From: Flavobacteriaceae bacterium
Lineage (GTDB): Bacteria > Bacteroidota > Bacteroidia > Flavobacteriales > Flavobacteriaceae
DNA: 14,166 nucleotides
Reading direction: 5' to 3'
Assembly: GCA_030829155.1 (NCBI GenBank)
Contig: JAURBD010000036.1
Location: forward strand, 1-14,166
In this document: positions 1 through 8,500 of the stretch, piece by piece
Position numbering within the stretch: the stretch's first letter is position 1
Layout: the number at the start of each line of letters is the position of its first letter
Position numbers and translations under genes: made by a program
Notes under the pieces: generated by a model
Told to the model about the DNA's origin: nothing
Databases searched by the model: none
Seen by the model: only the letters and a program-made list of their open reading frames with translations

Positions 1-796
1 AATTTTGAACTTTAAATCGATAATTGAAATCTTTGATAAACTTGTTAGATGAAATTTGTTTGTCAATACTGCTAGTTCCCATGAAAACAGGTCGTTTACA
101 CCCAAATCGATCTGCCATTTGAGTGTAATATTTATTTCTACTTGGATGATAGGGGGTTACGCAGTTATAAACATTGTTGACAATTTTTTGGCTAATTAAA
201 GTGTTTATAATATGAATACAATCAGTCAAATGTATCAAATTGATACTTCCATCGGGGTTGTCAACAAATGTTTTATTGCTCAGTTGAAAAACAGGGTGTC
301 TTTCTAGTCCAATAAGTCCGCCCATTCTCAGTATAGTAGCAGAAAGCTCTGGAGTATTAATCAGCAAATTTTCGCAACCGATTAGTTGTTTGCCTGATGT
401 TGACTCTGCGAGTAACGGACTTTCTTCGGTTAATAACCCAGACTGATTTCCATAAACCGAGATGCTACTTATAAAAATAATTTCTTTTATGTTAAAATCT
501 ATACAGGTTTGTTTCAATTGAACCATCATTAGATCAAATCTTTTCTTGGGATTTGATCTTAAACCCGGAGGAATTGCAATTATAATTAAATCTAAATCAT
601 CAAAAAAATTGCGCTCTCCAACAATACCATCTTTCGAAATTTCAAGTAAGAAAGGGCTAATTTTTCTAGAATTCAGTAATGATAATTTTTCTTTGGAAGT
701 CGTACTCCCTTTAATATAATAACCTTGTTTCAATAAGTATTCTGCTAAAGGGAGTCCAAGCCAACCACAACCTAAAACACCTATTTTTTTTGACAA
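1..796 (-). CDS. YeeZ-like atypical SDR / NAD(P)-binding protein (3' end cut by window edge)
   Basis: About 265 codons are visible and the frame is still open at position 1. E. coli YeeZ, as I recall it, is about 274 residues, so little is missing. The N-terminus reads MSKKIGVLGCGWLGLPLAEY, a Rossmann nucleotide-binding loop (GCGWLG, residues 9-14). Later blocks match the YeeZ family: IIFISSISVYG mid-protein, then ILRMGGLIG, RHPVF, NLIHLTDCI, and NVYNCVTPYHPSRNKYY near the end. I see no YxxxK catalytic motif; the equivalent stretch reads STSGKQLIG. This suggests an atypical short-chain dehydrogenase whose substrate I cannot name. The start is TTG at 796-794: there is no in-frame ATG upstream and a TAA lies in frame about 25 bases before it, so an ATG-only gene finder would miss this gene. 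It diverges from the CBS gene across 154 bases in which I find no exact TAnnTTTG box. Family is fairly sure; reaction unknown. Confidence 0.85.
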   Translation of the reverse strand, partial: MSKKIGVLGCGWLGLPLAEYLLKQGYYIKGSTTSKEKLSLLNSRKISPFLLEISKDGIVGERNFFDDLDLIIIAIPPGLRSNPKKRFDLMMVQLKQTCIDFNIKEIIFISSISVYGNQSGLLTEESPLLAESTSGKQLIGCENLLINTPELSATILRMGGLIGLERHPVFQLSNKTFVDNPDGSINLIHLTDCIHIINTLISQKIVNNVYNCVTPYHPSRNKYYTQMADRFGCKRPVFMGTSSIDKQISSNKFIKDFNYRFKVQN

Positions 797-950
797 AATT
801 TTTAAATTTAATTTTAATTAAAGATAAGGAGAAGTTGAAGATAAATTAGATAAAACATAATTTGAATCTCATTTTAAGCTCTTTATGGTGATTAAAAAAA
901 AGGAATCAATTTATTTTTTTATAACTTAGGGATTATCAAAAACAAGGATT

Positions 951-1415
951 ATGGCAGTAAAAAGTTTTCAGGGAGAGCGAGAGGAGAGAAAAAAAATTGA
1001 GCAACCAACTGTTTTGGTAAAAGATATTATGACAACCAATCTGATTCTTTTTACAATTGATCAGTCCATTCACGAGGTAATGAATTTTTTTATAAAGAAC
1101 AAAATATCTGGGGGTCCTGTAGTTGATGATCTCGGGAAGCTTATCGGAGTAATCTCTGAAGCGGATTGTATGAAAGAGATTTCGGATAGTCGATATTTTA
1201 ATATGCCGATTTTGGATAAAACAGTTGGTCATTTTATGACAAAAAAAGTTGAAACTTTACCAGCATCAATGACTTTATTTGATGCTGCTTCCAAGTTTCA
1301 TGACACCAGTAGAAGGAGGTTTCCAGTCCTTGAAAACGGTAAATTAGTTGGACAAATTAGCAGAAAAGATATAGTGATTGCAGCAATTAATATGAAAAGT
1401 CAAAACTGGCGTTAA
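951..1415 (+). CDS. Tandem CBS-domain protein
   Basis: This 154-residue soluble protein is essentially a CBS pair (Bateman module) with no attached enzyme or transporter domain. CBS 1 spans about residues 22-80 (VKDIMTTNLILF, then ISGGPVVDDLGKLIGVISEA). CBS 2 spans about 92-150 (VGHFMTKKVETLP, then RRRFPVLENGKLVGQISRKD). Such pairs usually bind adenine nucleotides (AMP, ATP or S-adenosylmethionine) and act as energy or ligand sensors; the ligand and partner here cannot be read from sequence. The N-terminal 20 residues are charged (GEREERKK) and unstructured-looking. The ATG at 951 is preceded by an imperfect -7-like box (TAACTTAG, 922-929). The stop overlaps the stop of the convergent deacetylase gene. 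Similar stand-alone CBS proteins are common in Flavobacteriia, from general knowledge. Confidence 0.9.
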   Translation: MAVKSFQGEREERKKIEQPTVLVKDIMTTNLILFTIDQSIHEVMNFFIKNKISGGPVVDDLGKLIGVISEADCMKEISDSRYFNMPILDKTVGHFMTKKVETLPASMTLFDAASKFHDTSRRRFPVLENGKLVGQISRKDIVIAAINMKSQNWR

Positions 1416-2320
1416 TCAAAGATGTCTTTGGCTGATCTAAATGTATTGGCATGGGCATCAATAATTATTTTAAGATCTTCAGAATATCCGCCACCCATAC
1501 TGCATTGAACCGGTATATCATGCAATTTACATTGCTCGAAAACATAAACATCTCTTTTTTTACAGCCATCAATAGTCATCCCTATGCGTCCTAGTTTATC
1601 TGTTTCCAAAACATCAACACCACTTAAATAAAAAATAAAATCCGGTTTAAGTTCATCAATTAATTTGGGTAAGACTTTTTTCAAACTGTTAATGAATTCA
1701 TCATCCGAACAGTTGTCTTCAAGTTCTAAATCCAGATTACTTTGTTCTTTTTGAAAAGGATAGTTTTTTTTACCATGCATTGAAAAGGTAAATACTTTTG
1801 GATTGGATTCAAAAATTTTTGCTGTTCCATTACCTTGATGTACATCCAAGTCAATTATTAAAATATTGTTAGCCAATTTATTATCTAAAAGATACTGAGC
1901 AGCAATCGCTTGATCATTCAGCAGACAAAAAGCTTCGCCATGACTTTTAAAGGCGTGATGAGTTCCCCCAGCAATGTTCATAGCCATACCAGAGTCTATT
2001 GCTTTTACAGCTCCTTGGATCGTTCCTCCTGCGATAATGAATTCTCTTTCAATAAGTTGTTTGCTCAATGGAAAACCAATTTTTCGCACCTCTTTTTTAT
2101 TTAAATGAAGTTCTAGAAGTTTTTTAACATAATCTGGATCATGAATCCTTTCCACAACAGATTGCTCTGCAGCAATTGGACTAAAAAAATCTTCTGCATT
2201 ACAAGTCCCCTCATATATTAACTGTTTGGGGAGTAAATCGTACTTCTCCATTGGAAACCTATGTTTTGAGGGAAGGGGTAACTGATAGATGGGATGAAAG
2301 GCAATATTGAGCAAACCCAA
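1412..2320 (-). CDS. Histone deacetylase family protein (AcuC/HDAC-like zinc hydrolase)
   Basis: A 302-residue single-domain arginase/deacetylase-fold protein. The family hydrolyses acetyl-lysine or related amides with a zinc-activated water. Visible active-site elements are the His pair in GGTHHAF (H121-H122), zinc ligands in IIDLDVHQGNG (D159, H161), a third zinc ligand in LSGVDVLETD (D236), and the oxyanion-stabilising Tyr in MGGGYS (Y279). All expected catalytic residues are present, so it should be active. Bacterial members act on acetylated proteins (AcuC on acetyl-CoA synthetase), polyamines or other amides; the substrate here is unknown. The start is TTG. The TTG at 2314 is an alternative giving MLNIAFHPIY, which fits my memory of relatives better than the 2320 start (MGLLNIAF). 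The gene follows metG by 6 bases on the same strand, so co-transcription is likely. Its stop is interlocked with the CBS gene stop. Confidence 0.88.
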   Translation of the reverse strand: MGLLNIAFHPIYQLPLPSKHRFPMEKYDLLPKQLIYEGTCNAEDFFSPIAAEQSVVERIHDPDYVKKLLELHLNKKEVRKIGFPLSKQLIEREFIIAGGTIQGAVKAIDSGMAMNIAGGTHHAFKSHGEAFCLLNDQAIAAQYLLDNKLANNILIIDLDVHQGNGTAKIFESNPKVFTFSMHGKKNYPFQKEQSNLDLELEDNCSDDEFINSLKKVLPKLIDELKPDFIFYLSGVDVLETDKLGRIGMTIDGCKKRDVYVFEQCKLHDIPVQCSMGGGYSEDLKIIIDAHANTFRSAKDIFD

Positions 2321-2326
2321 TGTTAT

Positions 2327-4387
2327 TTAATTTATTTCAAATCCATTATCCATATTGCTGTCTTCGGGACCAACGATTATAAGTTTACCCTCTTTGTTTT
2401 CGGTCATAAGTAACATCCCTTGGCTTTCAACTCCTTTTATGATTCTTGGTGCTAGATTAACTAAAACAGTTACTTTTTTTCCTATTATTTCTTCAGTGGA
2501 ATAGCTTTCGGCGATACCCGAAACAATTGTTCTTATCTCAAAACCAAGATCTACTTTTAGATTGAGTAATTTTTTAGTTTTTTTTATTTTTTCAGCTTCA
2601 ACAATTGTTCCCGTTCGAAGATCCATCGTACTAAAATCCTCAAAATTTATGTTTTCTTTTACAGGGGGTAATTCATAGTTAGCTTCTGAATTATTTTTTT
2701 TGGTAGCTTCAAGTTTTTCCAACTGAGCTTGTATGATGCTATCATCGATCTTAGCAAAAAGTAGCTTTTGACTTCCAATAATATGACCAGCTGGTAAAAT
2801 ATCTTTTGAAGTTTCAATTGCATTCCAATTTATAGGATTGCTAATATTGAGAATACCTCTCAATTTTTTTGCACTTAAGGGCAAAAAGGGTTCAGTAACT
2901 GTGGCAAGAGTAGCTGAAATCTGTAAGGAAACATTCAGGATTGTTTTTACTCGTTCTGGATCTATTTTAATTAATTTCCAAGGTTCTTGGTCTGCCAAAT
3001 ATTTGTTACCCAATCGAGCTAAATTCATAAGCTCTTGACTCGCTTCTCTAAAACGGTATCGCTCAATACTACCTCCTATGACACCAGGAAATGCTCTCAT
3101 CTTATTCAATGTTTTCAAATCTTCGTGGGTTAAGTCTTTTTGTGCTGGTACAATTCCGTCATAATATTTTTGGGTAAGTACACTCACTCGGTTGATGAAG
3201 TTTCCGAAGATTGCGACCAATTCATTATTGTTTCTTGCCTGAAAATCTTTCCAAGTAAAATCGTTGTCTTTTGTTTCGGGTGCATTCGAAGTTAGTACAT
3301 AACGCAATACATCTTCTTGACCTGGAAATTCTGTTAAGTATTCATGAAGCCAAACAGCCCAGTTTTTGGAAGTAGAAATTTTATTTCCTTCTAAATTCAA
3401 AAATTCATTTGCTGGAACATTTTCTGGTAAGATATATTCTCCCGAAGCTTTTAGTATGCATGGGAAAATAATACAATGAAATACAATGTTGTCTTTTCCA
3501 ATAAAATGAACTAAAGAGGTCTCTTTATCCTTCCAATAAGGTTTCCAGTCTTTATTTTTTTTTGCGGCCCATTCTTTGGTTGAAGAAATATACCCTATGG
3601 GGGCATCAAACCACACATACATAACTTTCCCATCAGCACCTTCAACAGGAACAGGAATGCCCCAATCTAAATCACGAGTAACTGCTCTTGGTCGAAGCCC
3701 ATCATCTATCCAAGATTTCACTTGTCCATAAACATTTGGTTTCCAATCATCTTTATGTCCTTCAATAACCCATTCCTTCATAAATTCTTGATAATGATTT
3801 AAGGGTAAAAACCAATGTTTTGTTTTTTTCAAAACAGGCGTAGCGCCAGACAATATAGATTTTGGATTAATTAATTCAGTAGCATTTAAAGGACTTCCGC
3901 ATTGTTCACATTGATCTCCATAGGCTTCGTGGTATTGACATTTGGGACAAGTACCTGTTACGAACCGATCCGCTAAATATTGATTTGCCTCGGGGTCGAA
4001 CAATTGTTCAGTTACTTCCTCAATAAATTTCCCGGTATCGTTCATTTTTGTGAAAATTTCAGAAGCAGTTTTATGATGAATGTCGGATGAAGTACGAGAG
4101 TAATTATCAAAAGAAATTCCCAATTGATCAAATGAAGTTCGAATCATTTGGTCGTATTTATCAATTATTTCTTTAGGACTTACCCCTTCTTTTTTAGCTC
4201 GAATTGATATGGCAACACCGTGTTCGTCACTTCCACAAATAAAGGCAACGTCTTTTTTTTGGGCACGTAAATAACGACTGTATATATCAGCTGGAATATA
4301 CACTCCAGCTAAGTGTCCTATGTGAATAGGACCATTTGTATAGGGAAGTGCAGCAGTGATGGTGTATCGTTTTGCAGTAAGTGCCAT
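2327..4387 (-). CDS. metG: Methionyl-tRNA synthetase with C-terminal tRNA-binding domain
   Basis: Charges tRNA-Met with methionine in an ATP-dependent reaction in the cytosol; essential for translation. From the ATG at 4387 the protein is 686 residues. The class I signatures are clear: HIGH at residues 22-25, and KISTS (KMSKS equivalent) at about 336-340. A zinc knuckle lies in the insertion (CPKC at 147-150, CEQC at 160-163). The anticodon-binding helical region follows, then a linker, then a C-terminal EMAP/Trbp111-type OB-fold (about 580-686, with DLRTGTIVEAEKI and GVESQGMLL) that binds tRNA non-specifically and promotes dimerisation in the family. An in-frame GTG at 4402 would add five residues (MKIIF), but it lies inside the predicted -7 box, and MALTAKRYTITAALPYTNG looks like a normal N-terminus, so I prefer 4387. 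It is the first gene of a probable two-gene unit with the deacetylase. Confidence 0.97.
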   Translation of the reverse strand: MALTAKRYTITAALPYTNGPIHIGHLAGVYIPADIYSRYLRAQKKDVAFICGSDEHGVAISIRAKKEGVSPKEIIDKYDQMIRTSFDQLGISFDNYSRTSSDIHHKTASEIFTKMNDTGKFIEEVTEQLFDPEANQYLADRFVTGTCPKCQYHEAYGDQCEQCGSPLNATELINPKSILSGATPVLKKTKHWFLPLNHYQEFMKEWVIEGHKDDWKPNVYGQVKSWIDDGLRPRAVTRDLDWGIPVPVEGADGKVMYVWFDAPIGYISSTKEWAAKKNKDWKPYWKDKETSLVHFIGKDNIVFHCIIFPCILKASGEYILPENVPANEFLNLEGNKISTSKNWAVWLHEYLTEFPGQEDVLRYVLTSNAPETKDNDFTWKDFQARNNNELVAIFGNFINRVSVLTQKYYDGIVPAQKDLTHEDLKTLNKMRAFPGVIGGSIERYRFREASQELMNLARLGNKYLADQEPWKLIKIDPERVKTILNVSLQISATLATVTEPFLPLSAKKLRGILNISNPINWNAIETSKDILPAGHIIGSQKLLFAKIDDSIIQAQLEKLEATKKNNSEANYELPPVKENINFEDFSTMDLRTGTIVEAEKIKKTKKLLNLKVDLGFEIRTIVSGIAESYSTEEIIGKKVTVLVNLAPRIIKGVESQGMLLMTENKEGKLIIVGPEDSNMDNGFEIN

Positions 4388-4401
4388 AAAAATAATTTTC
4401 A

Positions 4402-4409
4402 CAAAAATA
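4402..4409 (-). promoter_or_regulatory. Predicted -7 box of the metG promoter
   Basis: Read on the minus strand the sequence is TATTTTTG, an exact match to the Bacteroidota -7 consensus TAnnTTTG. It ends 14 bases before the preferred metG ATG at 4387, so the leader would be very short. I see no convincing TTG element at the expected -33 distance. An AT-rich genome gives chance matches, so this rests mainly on position. Confidence 0.45.
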
Positions 4410-4441
4410 AGCCTTTTTTCTTTGGCGGATTACTATTTTGT

Positions 4442-4770
4442 ATGAGTCAATCCAAACTTCTTATAAGTGAACCCTACACCTTTAGTCAAATTACAGAACA
4501 AAAAGCTTCGGCATATTTCAAAAAGCAAGGGTATTTAATATTAAACAAAATATCAGATATCCTAAGGCAGAGATCGATATCATTGCTGCTAAAGATGATT
4601 TTATTATCGCCATTGAAGTAAAAGCAAGATCATCAGCTATCAATGGAAATCAAGAAACTTTTGTCAGTAAGAAAAAAATTCAGTTGTTGATTATTACAAT
4701 GGATGCATCTGTTCAACAAAAAAAACTCCAAGGCCAAGTTCACTTTGATATTATTACTTATTTTGTTTAA
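4442..4770 (+). pseudogene. yraN: YraN-family (UPF0102) PD-(D/E)XK nuclease-like gene with a one-base frameshift
   Basis: Two frames together spell a small YraN-family protein of about 110 residues. The first frame, from ATG 4442, gives MSQSKLLISEPYTFSQ, then EQKASAYFKKQGYLILNK. The homology then continues in the -1 frame as NIRYPKAEIDIIAAKDDF, IIAIEVKARSS, ETFVSKKKIQLL and HFDIITYFV, to TAA at 4768-4770. The nuclease-like core residues (E and D of AEID, E and K of EVK) lie in the second frame. The break is in or next to the A-run at 4547-4550: one extra A there would restore LNKNIRYPKAEID, which aligns smoothly with the family. Left unshifted, the first frame ends at 4621 with non-homologous residues. 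The usual GxxGE near the N-terminus is also eroded (SQITEQ). It may be a true pseudogene, a sequencing error in a homopolymer, or less likely recoding. YraN has been linked to DNA processing or uptake, but its role is not settled. Confidence 0.8.
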
Positions 4771-4795
4771 AAGGGTAAATGGAATCGAAAACACA

Positions 4796-4818
4796 TAGAA
4801 GATGCGTTCTACTTTTTT
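4796..4818 (+). terminator. Weak candidate terminator after yraN
   Basis: TAGAA (4796-4800) and TTCTA (4807-4811) form a five-pair stem with loop GATGCG, followed by C and six T residues (4813-4818). The stem is short and AT-rich, so it is only a weak candidate for ending the yraN transcript. Confidence 0.3.
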
Positions 4819-4842
4819 AGGAAATTGTTACAAAAAAAACAA

Positions 4843-4872
4843 TTTGTATTTATTTTTATACATTTACTTTGA
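4843..4872 (+). promoter_or_regulatory. Candidate promoter for the ACT-domain gene
   Basis: A TTTG at 4843-4846 is followed, 18 bases later, by TACTTTGA (4865-4872), one base off the Bacteroidota -7 consensus TAnnTTTG. The gene start at 4890 lies 17 bases downstream. Spacing is right for a -33/-7 pair, but the -7 match is imperfect; an overlapping TACATTTA (4859-4866) is an alternative. Confidence 0.3.
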
Positions 4873-4889
4873 ATTTAACAATTTCATGA

Positions 4890-5549
4890 ATGAAAACTAT
4901 TGCTTCAGTGGTTGAGAATTACATTAAAACCAAACCTTTTTTGTCTACAGCCCTTTCTCAGGGTATTATAAATTTAACCTCCTTGGCAAGACAAATTCAA
5001 CCTGAAATTGAAATTGCACTCAAAAAAGAAGCTCGTAGCGGTGCAATAGTGATGGCCTTAAAAAGAATTTCAGATAATATGGAATTTCTTTCAACTCATA
5101 AGATTGTTAAGGTTTTAAAAGAAATAGGAGACATAACCGTTCGTTCATCACTGGTTGATTACAGTTTTAAAATTTCGGATACTTTATTGAGTGCTCAAGC
5201 TTCTTTTTTGTCTCAGGTTAACGATAATAAAACAGCTTTTTACACCTCTTCTCGGGGAGTTTCAGAATCCAATATTGTAATCAGCAATAATATGAGTCAT
5301 TTGGTTGATACTTTTTTTAGTAAAGAACAATTACTTGAAAAATCCGAAAACTTATCTTCTGTAACCATAAAGTTGCCAACAGAGAATGTGAATATTCCTG
5401 GAATTTATTATTTTATTTTTCAACGCCTGTCTTGGGAAGGAGTTAATATTACACAAGTTATATCGACTTCTAATGAATTTACAATTCTGGTTGATGAGGA
5501 TTCAGTAAATACTGCTTTTAAGGTTATTAAAGATTTGAAGTCACTCTAA
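4890..5549 (+). CDS. ACT-like domain protein of unknown function (often labelled 'aspartate kinase' in Flavobacteriia)
   Basis: A 219-residue soluble protein. Residues about 1-135 are mainly helical-looking (SVVENYIKTKPFLSTALSQG, then GAIVMALKRISDN) and could contain a helix-turn-helix-like segment, but I recognise no catalytic motif. Residues about 155-219 resemble an ACT domain of the aspartokinase type (IPGIYYFIFQRLSWEGVNIT, then EFTILVDEDSVNTAFKVIKDL). ACT domains normally bind amino acids and control enzymes or regulators. There is no amino acid kinase domain, so it cannot be an aspartate kinase despite the label I recall relatives carrying. A ligand-responsive regulator is one possibility, but that is inference. 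I chose the ATG at 4890; an ATG four bases earlier is in another frame and closes after nine codons. The 3' end overlaps the mfd 3' end by 9 bases. Confidence 0.8.
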   Translation: MKTIASVVENYIKTKPFLSTALSQGIINLTSLARQIQPEIEIALKKEARSGAIVMALKRISDNMEFLSTHKIVKVLKEIGDITVRSSLVDYSFKISDTLLSAQASFLSQVNDNKTAFYTSSRGVSESNIVISNNMSHLVDTFFSKEQLLEKSENLSSVTIKLPTENVNIPGIYYFIFQRLSWEGVNITQVISTSNEFTILVDEDSVNTAFKVIKDLKSL

Positions 5550-8500
5550 ATCAGGGAGAAGTTCAATAGCTTGTTTTACAGAACCAATTTTGTTAGAGGC
5601 AAGTCGCAATCTTAAACCATTTTTGGTTTGTTTTTCTTTCATGTTTACCCGATTTGGATTTTGTTGTACCCAAGCCAAGATTTGGTTGAAACGATTACTT
5701 TGGTAAAATGTACTTTCCTGATCAGCAATAAAATATCCAATGCATTGATTTTTTTTGAGTAGAATGCGCTCAATTCCCAAATGAGCCGCTTTCCATTTCA
5801 AACGAACACTATCCAACAAAGCTTCTGCTTGATTGGGTAAGGGCCCAAACCGATCTTCAATTTCTTTTTGGTATGTTTCTAATTCAGTTTCGTCTTTCAA
5901 GGTTCCTAAGCGGTTGTACAATGTAAGACGTTCACTTACGCTGTTGATGTAGTGATCTGGAAAAAGTAGTTCTAAGTCTGTGTCAATTTGAATTTCTTTC
6001 ACAAAAGTTTTTGGATCTTCTTTTTCAGACTTTCCATACAAGGATTTGAATTCATTTTCTTTCAATTCCTCGATGGCTTCTTTTAAAATTTTTTGATAAG
6101 TTTCAAATCCGATGTCGTTTATAAAACCGCTTTGTTCTCCTCCAAGTAAATCTCCGGCTCCTCGAATCTCTAAATCTTTCATTGCAATCTGAATTCCTGA
6201 ACCCAAAGCCGCAAACTGCTCAATAGCTTGAATTCTTTTTTGAGCATCGTTGGACAGTGCACTGTATGGAGGAGTAATGAAATAACAAAATGCTTTTTTG
6301 TTACTTCTCCCAACACGACCTCTCATTTGATGAAGATCACTCAAGCCAAAGTTTTGTGCACTGTTTATGAAAATGGTATTGGCATTGGGAACGTCCAAAC
6401 CGTTTTCGATAATTGTTGTTGCAACTAGAATGTCGTAACCTCCATCCATAAATTGCAAAAGATTTTCTTCTAATTTTTTTCCATCCATTTGGCCATGCCC
6501 AATCCGTATTCGCGCATCAGGAATAAGTCGTTGAAGCATCCCTGCAACTTCGTTAATGTTTTCTACGCGGTTATGAATGAAAAAAACTTGACCCCCTCGC
6601 TGTATTTCGTAGGAAACACTATCCCGAATAAATTCTTCGTTAAAACGAATCACTTCACTTTCAATGGGGTATCGATTTGGTGGGGGAGTAGCAATAACTG
6701 ACATGTCTCGAGCCGCCATTAAACTGAATTGAAGCGTACGAGGAATGGGAGTAGCAGTAAGTGTTAAAACATCAACATTGGTTTTGAGTGCTCGAAGCTT
6801 TTCTTTAACTGCAACTCCAAATTTTTGTTCTTCGTCAACCACCAAAAGACCAAGATCCTTAAATTCTATACTTTTACCTACCAATTGATGGGTGCCAATG
6901 AGAATATCAATTTTACCTGCTTTGAGGTCTTCAATGATTTGTTTTTTGTGTTTGGCTGAACGAAAGCGACTCAGGTAATCTACCCGAACAGGAAGATTTT
7001 CTAAGCGTTTAGAAAAATTCTTAAAATGTTGAAAAGCTAGAATAGTTGTAGGAACCAAAACAGCAACTTGTTTACTGTTGTCAACTGCTTTGAATGCTGC
7101 TCGAATGGCAACTTCAGTTTTTCCAAAACCAACATCTCCGCAAACCAAACGATCCATGGGTTGTTCACTTTCCATGTCTTTTTTGACATCAGCAGTTGCA
7201 GTGCTTTGATCGGGAGTATCTTCAAAGATAAAAGAAGCCTCTAGTTCGTGTTGCAGATAACTGTCTGGATCACATGCATAACCAATTTTTTGGCGTCTTT
7301 TTGCATACAATTCGATCAGGTTAAATGCAATTTGTTTAACCCGAGTTTTTGTTTTCTGTTTAAGACTTTTCCAGGCAGTAGAACCCAGTTTGTAAATCTT
7401 AGGAACCTTACCATCTTTTCCATTAAACTTAGAGATTTTGTGTAAAGAATGAATGCTGAGATACAGAATATCGCGGTCTGCATAAACCAGTTTAATGGCT
7501 TCTTGTTGATTTCCTTCAACATCAATTTTTTGAAGCCCTCCAAATTGACCAATTCCGTGATCTATGTGGGTCACATAATCTCCAACCTTCAAATGTGTGA
7601 GCTCCTTTAGGGTGAGCGCTTCTTTTTTAGCCTTTGTGGTTTTAAGTTGATATTTGTGATATCGTTCGAAAATTTGATGATCAGTAAAACAAGCAACCTT
7701 AGCATCAACATCTTCAAAACCTTCAAAAAGGGGAGTAACTACTGTTTTGTAATGAACAATTTCCTCTCCTTCCTCAAAAATATCTTTGAACCTTTGGGCT
7801 TGTTGGTCACTGGCACAGCAAATATAGTTTTGGTAACCCTTTTCGTGGTTGTCATTGAGATAATTGATCAAACGATCGAATTTACGATTGAAGGCAGGCT
7901 GGGGACTTTGTTTAAAAAAAATTTTTTCTTGTTTTGAAAGAGCATTAGTCTTACTTAAACTTACTAGAGATAGTAAGGTAGCAGACTGAGTAAATTCTTC
8001 ATTGGAGGTAAATAAAACATCGGGGGGAAGATGTTGAGTTTCTGTTTCTAGTTTTTCAAAACTTGCAACGGCATCTTTGAAATAGTGTTCTATTCGGGAA
8101 CCTATAAAATCAAAATTTTGAGTAATTAACAACCCTCTAGGCGCGATGACCTCGATTAAGTTTTTTCGTTTGGCTTTGGTAAAACCTTCAGAAGTATTTG
8201 GGAGTAATTGAATCTTATTGAGTGGAGAAATAGACAGTTGTGTGGCAACGTCAAAACTCCTCAAACTCTCAACTCGATCATCGTAAAATTCAATTCTGTA
8301 GGGATGCTGATTTGAAAAGGAAAATACATCTATAATTCCACCACGAACTGAAAATTCTCCAGGTTGAGTGACAAAGTCAACCCGCTCAAATTGATATTCG
8401 AAAAGTACTTCGTTGACAAAATCGATTGAAAGCAAACTGTCTGTTACAACTTCAAGAGTGTTCCTTTTTAAAGTAGATTGAGAGACTACTTTTTCAAAAA

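Noticed and set aside
841..870. TAATTTG near 860 as a promoter for the CBS gene
   Set aside because: It lacks one spacer base of TAnnTTTG and lies about 85 bases from the start; TAACTTAG at 922-929 is better placed but also imperfect, so neither is called.
4388..4402. GTG start for metG at 4402
   Set aside because: It overlaps the predicted -7 box TATTTTTG, so the codon would not be in the transcript from that promoter; ATG 4387 gives a normal MetRS N-terminus.
4541..4552. Programmed -1 frameshift in yraN
   Set aside because: TTA AAC AAA A is not a proper X XXY YYZ slippery heptamer and no clear downstream stimulatory hairpin is seen; a base loss in the A-run is simpler.
4313..4621. 102-codon plus-strand ORF as a stand-alone gene
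   Set aside because: Its first 43 codons are antisense to metG and its end is the out-of-frame tail of the broken yraN; only the middle is homologous to YraN.
7037..7937. Several 60-100 codon ORFs overlapping mfd in other frames, and similar ones within dnaE and metG
   Set aside because: They lie inside strongly conserved coding sequence, show no recognisable motifs and are explained as shadows of the real frames.
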